From Treponema sp. (lineage in GTDB: Bacteria; Spirochaetota; Spirochaetia; Treponematales; Treponemataceae), in NCBI GenBank assembly GCA_017525605.1, contig JAFXSM010000002.1, forward strand, positions 1 to 64,000: a DNA stretch of 64,000 nucleotides, read 5' to 3'. Shown here piece by piece: positions 23,825 to 32,567 of the stretch. The translations under genes were made by a program, and so were the position numbers. Within the stretch, counting starts at the first letter, position 1, and every line of letters begins with the position of its first letter. The notes beneath the pieces are model-generated. The model had not been told where the DNA came from, did no database searches, and saw only the letters and a list, made by a program, of their open reading frames with translations.

Positions 23825-25771
23825 ATGCGGAATTATTTAGCTCGGTTGATGGGCATTTTGAATCATAAAATTACATATAGCCAGTATGTGAAAAATTATA
23901 TTTTTCTTTCAAATGCTCGGTCGGGTGTTTTAATTTCGCTGATTGTTGCCGCGCTCGAACTTTGGATGATTATCGCGGCAGTCGTGAAAATTTTCACTGC
24001 CAATCCGCCGCCGACTTTCCATTGGCTTGTGACGCATTTGGTTCCGTATGGTCTTCTTTTCAGCGCGGCAATATTTCTTTTCGTTTTTTGCAGAAGATTC
24101 ATAAGCGGCGGACGAGTTGTCAAAAGAACGGGCGTTGTCGCAAGATACATTTTCGCAGTCCTTGCAATCGTATTTGGAATTTACATTTCGTATAACGGCG
24201 ACGATTTTGCCGGTCAGGCATTTGTCTTCTTGTCAATGGAAATGTTCGTTTTGTGTTTGTTCGTGTGGCATCCTTTCGAATATTTTTCGCTTCTTACGTT
24301 TTCGTTTTTTGCCTATCTTTTTTGCAGAGATTCAATCACTCCGATTTCTTACAGTTTAAAGGTCAATTCGTTTGTTGCTTGGATAGCTTTTCTTGCAATC
24401 GGATTGAATAACCACGAGCAGAGAAAAATCCAGGCGGAAAAAGACGAGCGTCTTGAAAAACTGAACATCGAATTGCAGAACAAGTCGCTGATAGACGAGC
24501 TTACGAATGTTCCGAACATGAATTATTTTCATGATTCCGCCGAAAAAGTCCTGCAAGATTCTTCTGTTGAGCTTTCTTCGGTTTGCTTCGTTTTCCTGAA
24601 TATTGAGAATTTCACAAGTTACAACAAAAAATACGGTTTCAAAGCCGGAAATGATTTTCTGGCAGAGATTGCGAAAATTTTGTGCAGGATTTTCCATGAA
24701 GATTATCTCTCCCGTTTTTCCGACGATTATTTTGTTGCATTGTGCAAACTCGACACCCTCGATGAAAAACTGAAAGAGGCGAGGGCGAAAATTCAGAATT
24801 CCGAAACTTCAATTCGTCTCGGACTGAAAGCCGGCGTTTACGTTCCGAAAGAGCGTGATATTGATCCGCGGATTGCGTGTGACAATGCGCGGTATGCCTG
24901 TTCCACCATGAAGAAAAAATTCGAAAAGAACACTGCATTTTACGACGACAAGATGGACGAGGATTTTCGGCGCAGGCAGCACATAATCAACAACATCGAT
25001 ATTGCGACTCAGAAAAAGTACATTGAAGTTTATTATCAGCCTGTTGTTTGGGCGGAAAACGGAAAACTCTGCGGTGCGGAAGCTCTTGCAAGATGGCGCG
25101 ACCCGGTTTATGGATTTTTGCCGCCGAATGTGTTCATTCCGATTCTTGAGGATTATCATCTGATTCACAAACTCGATATGTACGTCATGGAAACTGTATG
25201 CTCCGAACTGCAATGGGCATACGAAAAGAAGCTTCCGATTGTTCCGATATCCGTGAATTTTTCCCGGCTTGATTTCGAGCTTTCCGACCCGGTAAAAGAA
25301 CTTGATGCGTGCGTCAAAAAATACGGAATCTCGAAAGACGACATTCATGTTGAGGTCACCGAAAGCGCACTGACCGATTCGAACAACAAGCTGAAAGAGG
25401 CAATGGAACTTTTCCATTCGCAAGGATATTCGCTTTGGCTTGACGATTTCGGCTCAGGTTATTCCGGTCTGAATGTCCTGAAGGATTTCAGTTTTGACAT
25501 GATGAAAATCGACATGAAGTTTTTGAGCGGATTCTCTGCCAACAAGAAATCGCAGCCGATATTGAAGAGCGTAATCAATCTTGCAAAGCAAATCGGAATG
25601 CGGACTTTGACGGAAGGCGTTGAAAGCGAAGATGTCTACAATTTCCTGAAATCAATCGGTTGCGAACGTCTGCAAGGATACCTTTTTGGGCAACCGATGA
25701 CGCGCGACGAATTCGTTGCAAAAATGAATGACGGCACTTTCGATACAAGCGCACTGAAAAGGGCAGAGTAA
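23825..25771 (+). CDS. Membrane c-di-GMP phosphodiesterase with degenerate GGDEF and EAL domains
   Basis: A 648-residue protein: five to six TM helices in about 30-210, a GGDEF-like domain (about 225-375) and an EAL domain (about 385-640). The GGDEF motif is degenerate (FSDDYFVAL in place of GGDEF), so it should not make c-di-GMP. The EAL site is complete: GAEALARW, VNFSRLDF, EVTESAL, DDFGSGYSGL, KIDMKFL and EGVESEDV. It would thus hydrolyse c-di-GMP, perhaps controlled by GTP at the GGDEF relic or by the membrane part. ATG 23825 is preferred, with GAGGA just upstream. It follows the amide-type binding lipoprotein. Confidence 0.88.
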   Translation: MRNYLARLMGILNHKITYSQYVKNYIFLSNARSGVLISLIVAALELWMIIAAVVKIFTANPPPTFHWLVTHLVPYGLLFSAAIFLFVFCRRFISGGRVVKRTGVVARYIFAVLAIVFGIYISYNGDDFAGQAFVFLSMEMFVLCLFVWHPFEYFSLLTFSFFAYLFCRDSITPISYSLKVNSFVAWIAFLAIGLNNHEQRKIQAEKDERLEKLNIELQNKSLIDELTNVPNMNYFHDSAEKVLQDSSVELSSVCFVFLNIENFTSYNKKYGFKAGNDFLAEIAKILCRIFHEDYLSRFSDDYFVALCKLDTLDEKLKEARAKIQNSETSIRLGLKAGVYVPKERDIDPRIACDNARYACSTMKKKFEKNTAFYDDKMDEDFRRRQHIINNIDIATQKKYIEVYYQPVVWAENGKLCGAEALARWRDPVYGFLPPNVFIPILEDYHLIHKLDMYVMETVCSELQWAYEKKLPIVPISVNFSRLDFELSDPVKELDACVKKYGISKDDIHVEVTESALTDSNNKLKEAMELFHSQGYSLWLDDFGSGYSGLNVLKDFSFDMMKIDMKFLSGFSANKKSQPILKSVINLAKQIGMRTLTEGVESEDVYNFLKSIGCERLQGYLFGQPMTRDEFVAKMNDGTFDTSALKRAE

Positions 25772-25824
25772 CAAAAACTGGTCATTTTGAACTCAACAGA
25801 ATTTCACAATTTCACTACAAAACA

Positions 25825-25859
25825 AAAAAACGACACAACAAAATGCTGTGTCGTTTTTT
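25825..25859. terminator. Bidirectional terminator
   Basis: AAAAAACGACACA / TGTGTCGTTTTTT arms with a 10-nt loop, shared by the converging EAL and P83/100 genes. Confidence 0.85.
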
Positions 25860-25925
25860 GCTTTTTTCAACCTGTTCGGAATCAGTTTCGGAACAGGCCT
25901 ATTCTATTGCGCTTTCTGAATCGGC

Positions 25926-27716
25926 TTATTTTGCGTCACCAGAATTGCCGCCTTTGATTTCTGTCAAATCTTTGATGTTGAGCAGAATCGGAAGTCCGTC
26001 GCTTGATGTGACGAGGATTCCCTTTGCCGTAATCGTGATTGGCGTTGCAGGTTTGACAGCAACCGGAGACTGAATCAACAAATCTGCATTGTTGTTGAAT
26101 TTTCCGATCACGAAGTTTGTTGCGCCAGTCTTGACAACTGCATAGTAAGAGCCGTCGTACTCAACGAGAACAGAAGTCTCAGAAAGAACTTCATTGCTTT
26201 CTTTTGCAATTTCAAGGTTTTCTTTGTCGATGAGGACGAGCTTGATAGCACCGTTTCCGAAATTAGTTCCGGCGATTGCAACAAAGTTGTTTCCGTCCTC
26301 GTAAACTGTTCTGCTTCTGATTACAGATACTGGAGATTCTTTGACGAGTTTTCCTGTTGCAGAATTCATCTTTACGATTGCAGACATTGCGCCGAGGTCG
26401 TCGATTGATTTCAAACCGAAGAGAACGTTCTCGTCAGCAACTTCCTCTGCCCTGATGAGCGACTGCTGGTCTTCCGCAATTGCGGCTCTTTCAGACTGAG
26501 CTTCGTTTCGCTTCTTGTCAGCCTGTTCCTGAGCTTTTGCAGATTCCTTCTGAGCTTCTTCAGTCTTAGACTTCTGCTCTTCAGTTTTTGCAGCCTGCTC
26601 TTCAGCCTTAGCCTGCTTCTCTTTTGCTTCGTTCTGCTTTTCTTCAGCTACAGACTGCTTCTTGTCAGCCTCGTTCTGCTTTTCCTCAGCAGCAGCCTTT
26701 TTCTTGTCAGCCTCTTCCTGCTTCTGCTTTGCATTTTCCTGAGCTTTTGGGTCGTTAGGATTAGCTTCTGCCTGCTGCTTTGCTTTTTCAGCTTCTTTCT
26801 GAGCATTGTCAGCCTGCTTCTTTGCATTGTCAGCATCTTTCTGGGCGTTCTTAGCATCTTTTTCAGCGGCGTTCGCTTCTTTCTTTGCTTCAGTAGCTTC
26901 CTTGTTCGCCTCTGTAGATTTGTTCTGCTCTTCCTTCAGTTTCTGACCTTCGTCCTGAGCTTTCTTCTGAGCGTTCTGTGCATCTTCGGTAGCGTTGTCA
27001 GCCTCGCGCTCCTTGATGTCAACCATCTTCTTTCTCTCTTCGATACCCTTGTCCTCTTCGTTCTGAAGAGATTTGATGACCTGCTTGTCCGAGATTGCGG
27101 ATGTATCGACCGTGCTCAAACCGCCGCGCACGTCAAAGAGAGGAATTACAATCTGAGTTTTTCCAGGCCATTCCTGATAGTTCGTGTCGATACCGATTTT
27201 TCCGCTTGTGAGGTTGTCGGTTACGATTTTGTTGTATTTTGCAGTGAAGTTGTCGAGGTTGTTGCGGTATACGGCATTGTAAACTGTCGCGAATGTCGCA
27301 ATTGTGTCAGCATCGCTTCTTGAATATTTGTAAGCAGCTTCAAGATATGCGGAAATGATTCTGCGCAAGTTCTTCACATGGTCAACTGTCGCGTTCTCTC
27401 CGATTACGAGGATATCCGCGTCCAGTTTTTCAGGCGATTTCGGGTCAACCGCATGGATTACATAATATCGATTAGGATTTCCTGCAGTTGCGAAATTATC
27501 AGGATCACTGGCGATTGTCGGTGCCAAGTCAGAACCGATTCTTCTAATCTGATCGACTGTGTTGATTATCGTGTGAGGTCCACTGTAGTTCTGGAATACG
27601 ATATTGCTTCCTTTTGTGGACTCAAGCTCTGCCCTGTTTACTTCGAGGGCAAATGCGGAAGATATTGCAAACAATGATGCAAAAGCCGCACACAAGACTT
27701 TTCTGTTTTTTTTCAT
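25926..27716 (-). CDS. P83/100-family exported coiled-coil protein
   Basis: A 596-residue protein with a signal peptide (MKKNRKVLCAAFASLFAISSAFA) and the layout of the Borrelia P83/100 antigen family: a conserved N-terminal domain (about 25-215), a long Ala/Lys/Glu/Gln-rich coiled coil (about 218-440, with repeats such as AEEKQNEA occurring twice) and a C-terminal propeller-like domain (about 450-580). The coding DNA of the coil is internally repetitive. ATG 27716 is supported by GGGGGA 5 nt upstream; longer frames are not. Found at the periplasm or surface in spirochaetes; its function is not established. Single gene between two terminators or promoters. Confidence 0.85.
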   Translation of the reverse strand: MKKNRKVLCAAFASLFAISSAFALEVNRAELESTKGSNIVFQNYSGPHTIINTVDQIRRIGSDLAPTIASDPDNFATAGNPNRYYVIHAVDPKSPEKLDADILVIGENATVDHVKNLRRIISAYLEAAYKYSRSDADTIATFATVYNAVYRNNLDNFTAKYNKIVTDNLTSGKIGIDTNYQEWPGKTQIVIPLFDVRGGLSTVDTSAISDKQVIKSLQNEEDKGIEERKKMVDIKEREADNATEDAQNAQKKAQDEGQKLKEEQNKSTEANKEATEAKKEANAAEKDAKNAQKDADNAKKQADNAQKEAEKAKQQAEANPNDPKAQENAKQKQEEADKKKAAAEEKQNEADKKQSVAEEKQNEAKEKQAKAEEQAAKTEEQKSKTEEAQKESAKAQEQADKKRNEAQSERAAIAEDQQSLIRAEEVADENVLFGLKSIDDLGAMSAIVKMNSATGKLVKESPVSVIRSRTVYEDGNNFVAIAGTNFGNGAIKLVLIDKENLEIAKESNEVLSETSVLVEYDGSYYAVVKTGATNFVIGKFNNNADLLIQSPVAVKPATPITITAKGILVTSSDGLPILLNIKDLTEIKGGNSGDAK

Positions 27717-27798
27717 TGGATTCCCCCAATTTGTACTATTAAATGATTTTTCAATTCTATCATAATGTGTTTGCCGTTGCAAAAGGGGAATTGAATTA

Positions 27799-27828
27799 TT
27801 GACGCAAATCGTTTTTATTTGCTATCAT
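27799..27828 (+). promoter_or_regulatory. rpsT promoter
   Basis: TTGACG (27799-27804), 18-bp spacer, TATCAT (27823-27828). The transcript would have a leader of about 210 nt. Confidence 0.6.
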
Positions 27829-27834
27829 TGTCCA

Positions 27835-28043
27835 CGTTTTCGAAAACCTTTTGTGTCATTCGTTCTTTTTCTAGGTGACGGATGATTCAGGAGAAATGGA
27901 AAACATGATACGTTTATCGACAATCGGAATTGAAGCCAGCGGAGAGATATGTAAGTCTTGGGTTGCTATATCGTTGATGTAGGAAAAATACGAATCCAAG
28001 CAGTCTTTGTGAAACTGGAAAAGTCGAACCTAGGAGTCCAATT
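27835..28043 (+). promoter_or_regulatory. Long 5' leader of rpsT
   Basis: About 210 nt between the predicted start and rpsT, far longer than other leaders here. It contains a small ORF and several G/C-rich short stems. S20 synthesis is autoregulated in other bacteria, so a control function is plausible but unproven. Confidence 0.3.
27896..27982 (+). CDS. Possible 28-residue leader peptide upstream of rpsT
   Basis: Reads MENMIRLSTIGIEASGEICK and eight more residues, ending at TAG. AGGAG lies only 2 nt before the first ATG but 11 nt before a second in-frame ATG at 27905. No family is recognised. It may be chance; it is recorded because it fills the leader of rpsT. Confidence 0.2.
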   Translation: MENMIRLSTIGIEASGEICKSWVAISLM

Positions 28044-28322
28044 ATGGCAAGAAATCAGACATCTGCAGAGAAAAGATTCGCTCAGAGCGAAGTTCGCAGA
28101 CTTCACAACAAGGCAATCAAGAGTGAGTGCCGCACATGTGCAAGACAGTTCGTCGAGGCAGTAGCTGCAAAAGACGAGAAACTCGCACAGGAGAAACTCA
28201 ACAAGTTGTCTTCTAAACTTGATTCTGCTCGCAGCAAGGGTGTTTTGACTCGCAACGCTGCATCTCGCAAAAAGTCAAGAATGGCTACACTGTTCAACAA
28301 AACATTCAAGGCTTCAAAGTAA
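28044..28322 (+). CDS. rpsT: 30S ribosomal protein S20
   Basis: A 92-residue S20 with the usual Lys/Arg-rich three-helix pattern: MARNQTSAEKRFAQSEVRRL, then a middle helix of alternating Lys and Leu, and the ending VLTRNAASRKKSRMATLFNK. It binds 16S rRNA at the base of the body. The SD is AGGAGT, 6 nt before the ATG. The sequence holds two Cys (CRTC) in the first helix, which S20 does not need. Single-gene unit with its own promoter, long leader and terminator. Confidence 0.95.
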   Translation: MARNQTSAEKRFAQSEVRRLHNKAIKSECRTCARQFVEAVAAKDEKLAQEKLNKLSSKLDSARSKGVLTRNAASRKKSRMATLFNKTFKASK

Positions 28323-28345
28323 GTTTTAATATTTTGCTGTAATTC

Positions 28346-28383
28346 AAGGGCTTCTGAAATTATTTTTGGAAGCCCTTTATTTT
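28346..28383 (+). terminator. rpsT terminator
   Basis: AAGGGCTTC - 14-nt loop - GAAGCCCTT followed by TATTTTT. Confidence 0.8.
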
Positions 28384-28413
28384 TAATCAGATTTGATTAC
28401 GGAAGGTTTTTTA

Positions 28414-28830
28414 ATGGCAGAAGATAAAAAGAAGAATTTGACAGTGTTCGGTCAGGAAACGGAATTCGACGGTGAGCTTGAATTCACGGACAGCCTGGTC
28501 ATCACCGGAAAATTCAACGGGCTGATAAATGCGAGCGGCGACCTTGAAATCGACAAAAGCGCGGTTTGCGATGTGTCAAAGATAAAGGCGAATTCTATCG
28601 AAATCTCCGGCAAGGTCAGCGGGGACATCGAAGCTCCGGAGCGAATCGAACTTTGTTCTGGCAGCGTCGTGAAGGGCGATATGATTTCCGGCCACATTCG
28701 AATCGCCGACGATGTCGATTACGAGGGCAGCGTGTCAATGTTTGACGATGTTCCTGAAATCGACTTGTTTTCGGTCGCTTCCGACGAATATAAAGATTCA
28801 ATCGTTCTGAAATCGAACCAGCCGAAATAA
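28414..28830 (+). CDS. Bactofilin
   Basis: A 138-residue polymer-forming bactofilin. The beta-helical core (about 8-105) starts NLTVFGQETEFDGELEFTD and shows the repeated short strands with Gly/Ile every few residues (LVITGKFNGLINASGDLEI, then SIEISGKVSGDIEA). It forms nucleotide-free cytoskeletal filaments at the membrane and in other bacteria helps shape and cell-wall synthesis, including in helical spirochaetes. ATG 28414 is preferred, with GGAAGG upstream. The C-terminal 30 residues are acidic. It lies between the rpsT terminator and its own terminator. Confidence 0.9.
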   Translation: MAEDKKKNLTVFGQETEFDGELEFTDSLVITGKFNGLINASGDLEIDKSAVCDVSKIKANSIEISGKVSGDIEAPERIELCSGSVVKGDMISGHIRIADDVDYEGSVSMFDDVPEIDLFSVASDEYKDSIVLKSNQPK

Positions 28831-28857
28831 AAAAAGAGATAGGCATTTCAAAAAGTG

Positions 28858-28899
28858 AAAAAGGCGAGCTTCATGTTTTTCATGCAGTTCGCCTTTTTT
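28858..28899 (+). terminator. Bactofilin terminator
   Basis: AAAAAGGCGA and TCATG arms pairing with CATG(C)A and TTCGCCTTTTT; T-runs on both strands. Confidence 0.75.
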
Positions 28900-28925
28900 A
28901 TTTAGATACTGAAAATTTCACAGGA

Positions 28926-28957
28926 GCAAAAAAAGACCCGAACTTTCGTTCAGGTCT
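28926..28957 (-). terminator. Terminator of tRNA-Gly
   Basis: On the minus strand AGACCTGAAC-GAAA-GTTCGGGTCT followed by seven T. Confidence 0.85.
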
Positions 28958-28959
28958 AG

Positions 28960-29032
28960 AGCGGTAGAAGGGAGTCGAACCCTCGTCATCAGCTTGGAAG
29001 GCTGAGATAATGAGCCGTTATATGACTACCGC
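28960..29032 (-). tRNA. tRNA-Gly (TCC)
   Basis: A 73-nt cloverleaf: acceptor GCGGTAG/CTACCGC, anticodon loop CTTCCAA giving TCC, T arm GAGGGTTCGACTCCC. No encoded CCA. Own promoter and terminator. Confidence 0.96.
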
Positions 29033-29051
29033 ATTGCTTATTGATGTTTAT

Positions 29052-29080
29052 ATAATACGTCATAGATTTTTTTTTGTCAA
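29052..29080 (-). promoter_or_regulatory. tRNA-Gly promoter
   Basis: TTGACA (29075-29080), 17-bp spacer, TATTAT (29052-29057) on the minus strand. Confidence 0.75.
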
Positions 29081-29187
29081 TAAAAAATGCAAAAATATTG
29101 TTTTTTTTTTCAAAAAATATAAACTTGATTGATATATTTTATCCAAAAACTCTATTTTTTTGAGTTATTCATTTTAGGGGGTTCACG

Positions 29188-30492
29188 ATGAGTGAATTTT
29201 TCAAATTTAAAGAGAGGAACACAAGTTTCGGAAAAGAAATTGTAGGTGGTATCACGACGTTCCTTGCAATGTCATACATTTTGGCAGTCAACCCGAGCAT
29301 CTTGTCGAATGCAGGAATGGATTGGAATTCAGTTTTCACCGCGACTGCCGTTTCTGGCGCAATCGCAACTTTGGTCATGGCATTCTGCGCAAACCTTCCG
29401 GTTGCTCTCGCTCCAGGATTGGGACTCAACGCATTCTTCACTTATTCGGTTGTTCTCGGAATGGGCTGCACATGGCAGTTCGCTCTTACAGCCGTCCTCG
29501 CTGAAGGTGTTCTCTTTATAATTCTTTCATTCTTCGGTGTGCGCGAAGCAATCATGAGGTCGATTCCTGTAAACTTGAGAAAAGCAGTTTCTGTCGGCAT
29601 CGGACTTTTCATAACGATTATCGGTCTTGCAAACGCCGGAATCTGTACTGGCGACACAGGAACTCTCATCGGTTTCGTCAACTTTGACTGGAAACACGCA
29701 TCTGCGCTCGTTGCTACAATCGGTCTTATCATAACAATCATTCTTTACGTTCTGAAAGTTCCGGGCGCAATCCTCATCGGAATTATCTTGACGACAATCA
29801 TCGGAATTCCGTTCGGCGTTACAAAAATCCCTGAGAATTTCACACCGCTTGCAACTCCTGCTGCTCCATATTTCTTCCAGTTTGAATTCGCGAACATCTT
29901 GAGCATGAAATTCTTCATTGTATTCTTCACGTTCCTTTTCACTGACTTGTTCGACACAATCGGAACTTTGCTCGGTGTTTCAGAGCAGGCAGGACTCAGC
30001 GACAAGGACGGCAACGTTCCGAATGTGAAGGGCGCGCTTTTGTCGGATGCAGTCGGAACTGTCGTCGGCGCATGTCTCGGAACTTCAACTGTAACAAGCT
30101 TCGTTGAAAGTACATCAGGAGTTGCTGCCGGTGCAAAGACTGGATTCGCATCTGTCGCAACAGCCGCATTGTTCTTGGTCGCATTGTTCCTCAATCCGCT
30201 TTTCGCCCTGATTCCTTCAGCTGCGACTGCACCTGCATTGATTTTCGTAGGATTCCTCATGATGAAGGCTGTTTCCGGCATTGATTTCAAAGATGCGACG
30301 GAAGGAATACCTGCATTCATCACGATAATGGTAATGCCGTTCTCATATTCAGTTTCGAAGGGAATTGTTTGGGGCGTTATCTCTTACGCAATCTGCAAAC
30401 TAGTGACGAGAAAAATCAAGGAAGTTCATGTAATCACATGGATTCTTGCTCTCGTTTTCATCGCTGATTTTGTTTTTGAGGCTGTGAAATAA
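29188..30492 (+). CDS. NCS2-family hypoxanthine/guanine permease (AzgA-like)
   Basis: A 434-residue inner-membrane transporter with about 12-14 helices. AzgA-type signatures are present: GGITTFLAMSYILAVNP, NLPVALAPGLGLNAFF, TDLFDTIGTLLGVSEQAG, then GTSTVTSFVESTSGVAAGAK and PALIFVGFLM. These place it with purine base:H+ symporters rather than uracil/xanthine permeases. AGGGGG is 7 nt before the ATG. It is immediately followed, with no gap, by a dCMP deaminase, making a nucleobase/nucleotide salvage pair. No purine riboswitch was recognised in the leader. Confidence 0.9.
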   Translation: MSEFFKFKERNTSFGKEIVGGITTFLAMSYILAVNPSILSNAGMDWNSVFTATAVSGAIATLVMAFCANLPVALAPGLGLNAFFTYSVVLGMGCTWQFALTAVLAEGVLFIILSFFGVREAIMRSIPVNLRKAVSVGIGLFITIIGLANAGICTGDTGTLIGFVNFDWKHASALVATIGLIITIILYVLKVPGAILIGIILTTIIGIPFGVTKIPENFTPLATPAAPYFFQFEFANILSMKFFIVFFTFLFTDLFDTIGTLLGVSEQAGLSDKDGNVPNVKGALLSDAVGTVVGACLGTSTVTSFVESTSGVAAGAKTGFASVATAALFLVALFLNPLFALIPSAATAPALIFVGFLMMKAVSGIDFKDATEGIPAFITIMVMPFSYSVSKGIVWGVISYAICKLVTRKIKEVHVITWILALVFIADFVFEAVK

Positions 30493-31014
30493 TTGGAAGA
30501 TTCTGTTGAAAATTCTCCTGAAAACATTGAAAAACCATATATCCGACCGACTTGGGACGAATATTTCATGGAAGTCGCAAGAACTATAGCGAAGCGGGCA
30601 ACGTGTGATAGAGGCCGTTCTGGCTGCGTCATCGCCCGCGACAACCAGATTCTTGTGACAGGGTACGTCGGAAGTCCGGCCGGGCTTCCGCATTGTGACC
30701 AGGCAGGACACTTGATGCGGAAGATGATTCATGATGACGGTTCGGTAACGCAGCACTGCGTCAGGACTGTCCATGCTGAGCAGAATGCAATCTGTCAGGC
30801 CGCAAAGCGCGGAATTTCGATTGACGGCGGAACAGTTTACTGCAAGATGACACCGTGCAGGACTTGCGCGATGCTCATAATCAACTGCGGCATAAAACGG
30901 GTAGTGTGCGAAAAGCATTATCATGACGAAGCCGATTCCATGAAAATGTTTGCGATGGCAGGCATAAAAATCGAGCATCTGGAAGATTCTGTCCAGACTT
31001 ACTCGAATATGTAG
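30493..31014 (+). CDS. dCMP deaminase family protein (ComEB-like)
   Basis: A 173-residue zinc deaminase that would convert dCMP to dUMP for dTMP synthesis. The zinc site is HAEQNAI (catalytic Glu) plus MTPCRTCAM; an N-terminal cysteine-containing segment (ATCDRGRSGCVIARD) and LPHCDQAGHLM match the ComEB type. The start is TTG directly after the azgA stop; the next in-frame ATG (30568) would remove the conserved PTWDEYF, so TTG or another upstream start must be used. GAGG lies 11 nt before it. Co-transcribed with the purine permease. Confidence 0.88.
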   Translation: MEDSVENSPENIEKPYIRPTWDEYFMEVARTIAKRATCDRGRSGCVIARDNQILVTGYVGSPAGLPHCDQAGHLMRKMIHDDGSVTQHCVRTVHAEQNAICQAAKRGISIDGGTVYCKMTPCRTCAMLIINCGIKRVVCEKHYHDEADSMKMFAMAGIKIEHLEDSVQTYSNM

Positions 31015-31028
31015 AAATCAATCTGCTA

Positions 31029-31073
31029 AAAAAAGAGGCAATGCATTTTTTATCTTGCATTGCCTCTTTTTTT
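31029..31073. terminator. Bidirectional terminator
   Basis: AAAAGAGGCAATGCA / TGCATTGCCTCTTTT arms with T-runs on both sides; shared by dCMP deaminase and thrC. Confidence 0.85.
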
Positions 31074-31099
31074 ATTTGTGTTTTAGCTAAAAATGATTT

Positions 31100-32518
31100 T
31101 TACGCTTTGAGATTCTCAAAGAGCCATTCCTTGAACTTAGAAAAATCATTGTCCATTGGAATTGATTTGTCCTCTTTGAGCATGACTTTCTCAAGTCTGT
31201 CAGGAAGAACTGGCGACTGACCCGTTGCCTGTTTGACAGTCTCGCCGAATTTTGCAGGATGCGCTGTCTCAAGGATGATTCCGACTGCCTGATTGTTGAC
31301 AACTTTGTCAGCCCAAGCCGGAATGTTCGGTGTGAGCCCCGGCTTTGTGATGTCGTTCTTCACTCCGTCAACGAGATTTTTCATTGCACCTGTCTTGATG
31401 TCGTACCATGCTTTCCAGCCGACTGCTCCGTGCGGGTCAATCGTGTAGCCGGTCTTTTCGTAGCAGTGCTTGATTGAATCGATGATTCCGCTGTCGTCAA
31501 GCCAGTATGACGCGAAGAGCTCGCGGACTTTTTCGAGAGAGTACATCGAGATGATTCTTTCGTAGTTGCTTGGTGCACCGACATCCATTGCGTTTGCGTA
31601 GGTCGCAACTGACGGGCGTGCGTTGTATTCTCCTGTCGCAATCCAGTCCGGCACGGTTCTGTTCGAGTTTGTTGCCGCGACAAAACCCGTTATTGGCGCG
31701 CCCATCTCTTTTGCGATGAGACCTGATGTCAAGTTCCCGAAGTTTCCGCTCGGAACAATCGTGATGATTGCTGGCGAGTCGATTTTGCTGTCGCCCCAAG
31801 CTCTTTCCCTTACGACAAGGCTTGAGTACATATAGTAGAAGCTCTGCGGAAGAAGCCTTGAAATGTTGATTGAATTTGCAGAAGAGAGTCTGAGTTTTGC
31901 ACGAAGCTCTTCATCTGTGAATGCTGTCTTTACGAGTTTCTGGCAGTCGTCGAAAGTTCCCTTCACTTTGAGTGCGCGGACGTTTCCGTCGAATGTAGAA
32001 AGCTGCTTTTCCTGAATCTTGGAGATTTTTCCTTCTGGATACAAAATTGTCACGTCCAAGCCCGGAACGTTGTGGAATGCGCTTCCGACTGCCGAACCCG
32101 TGTCACCGGATGTCGCAACAAGAATGTGCAGCGGGGAATTTTCGTCTTTGTTGAAATATGACATGACGCGAGCCATGAACCTTGCGCCGAAATCTTTGAA
32201 TGCACACGTCGGACCGTTGAACAATTCGAGCACATAAGAAGTCCTGTCGAGCGGCATGACAGAAGCGAGGAACGGATACGCGTCGTTGATGATGGAAATC
32301 AAGTCGCCTTCTGGAATTTCATCTCCTACATACGGCTTTGCCATGTTCACCGCGATTTCCCTGAAATTTGGAACAGGAGTCTTGTTGATGAAACCTGCGT
32401 CAAGTTTCGGGAAACTTACCGGAATGTAAAGACCGCCTGTGCTCTTGTTCATTCCGTTCAAGACCGCTGTTCTGAAATCAACTTGTACCGATTTGTCTCT
32501 TGTGTCTGTGTAAATCAT
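31100..32518 (-). CDS. thrC: Threonine synthase
   Basis: A 472-residue PLP enzyme making threonine from O-phosphohomoserine. It belongs to the long form (yeast/E. coli-like type): start MIYTDTRDKSVQVDF, LFNGPTCAFKDFGARFMAR with the PLP lysine, ATSGDTGSAVGSAF and the phosphate-binding IVPSGNFGNLTSGLIAKEMG. SD AAGGAA lies 8 nt before the ATG. Neighbouring minus-strand lipoprotein gene lies 49 nt upstream; no other threonine genes are adjacent. No riboswitch or leader peptide seen. Confidence 0.95.
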   Translation of the reverse strand: MIYTDTRDKSVQVDFRTAVLNGMNKSTGGLYIPVSFPKLDAGFINKTPVPNFREIAVNMAKPYVGDEIPEGDLISIINDAYPFLASVMPLDRTSYVLELFNGPTCAFKDFGARFMARVMSYFNKDENSPLHILVATSGDTGSAVGSAFHNVPGLDVTILYPEGKISKIQEKQLSTFDGNVRALKVKGTFDDCQKLVKTAFTDEELRAKLRLSSANSINISRLLPQSFYYMYSSLVVRERAWGDSKIDSPAIITIVPSGNFGNLTSGLIAKEMGAPITGFVAATNSNRTVPDWIATGEYNARPSVATYANAMDVGAPSNYERIISMYSLEKVRELFASYWLDDSGIIDSIKHCYEKTGYTIDPHGAVGWKAWYDIKTGAMKNLVDGVKNDITKPGLTPNIPAWADKVVNNQAVGIILETAHPAKFGETVKQATGQSPVLPDRLEKVMLKEDKSIPMDNDFSKFKEWLFENLKA

Positions 32519-32567
32519 TTTCGATTCCTTTTTTATAAATTTGCTGATTGTTTTTCGTTATTTCAGG

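Noticed and set aside
26460..27010. CRISPR-like or tandem repeat array
   Set aside because: The repetition is coding: it is the Ala/Lys/Glu coiled coil of the P83/100 protein and lacks regular repeat-spacer spacing.
29081..29187. Purine riboswitch upstream of the purine permease
   Set aside because: The leader is short and AT-rich and lacks the conserved three-way junction sequence.
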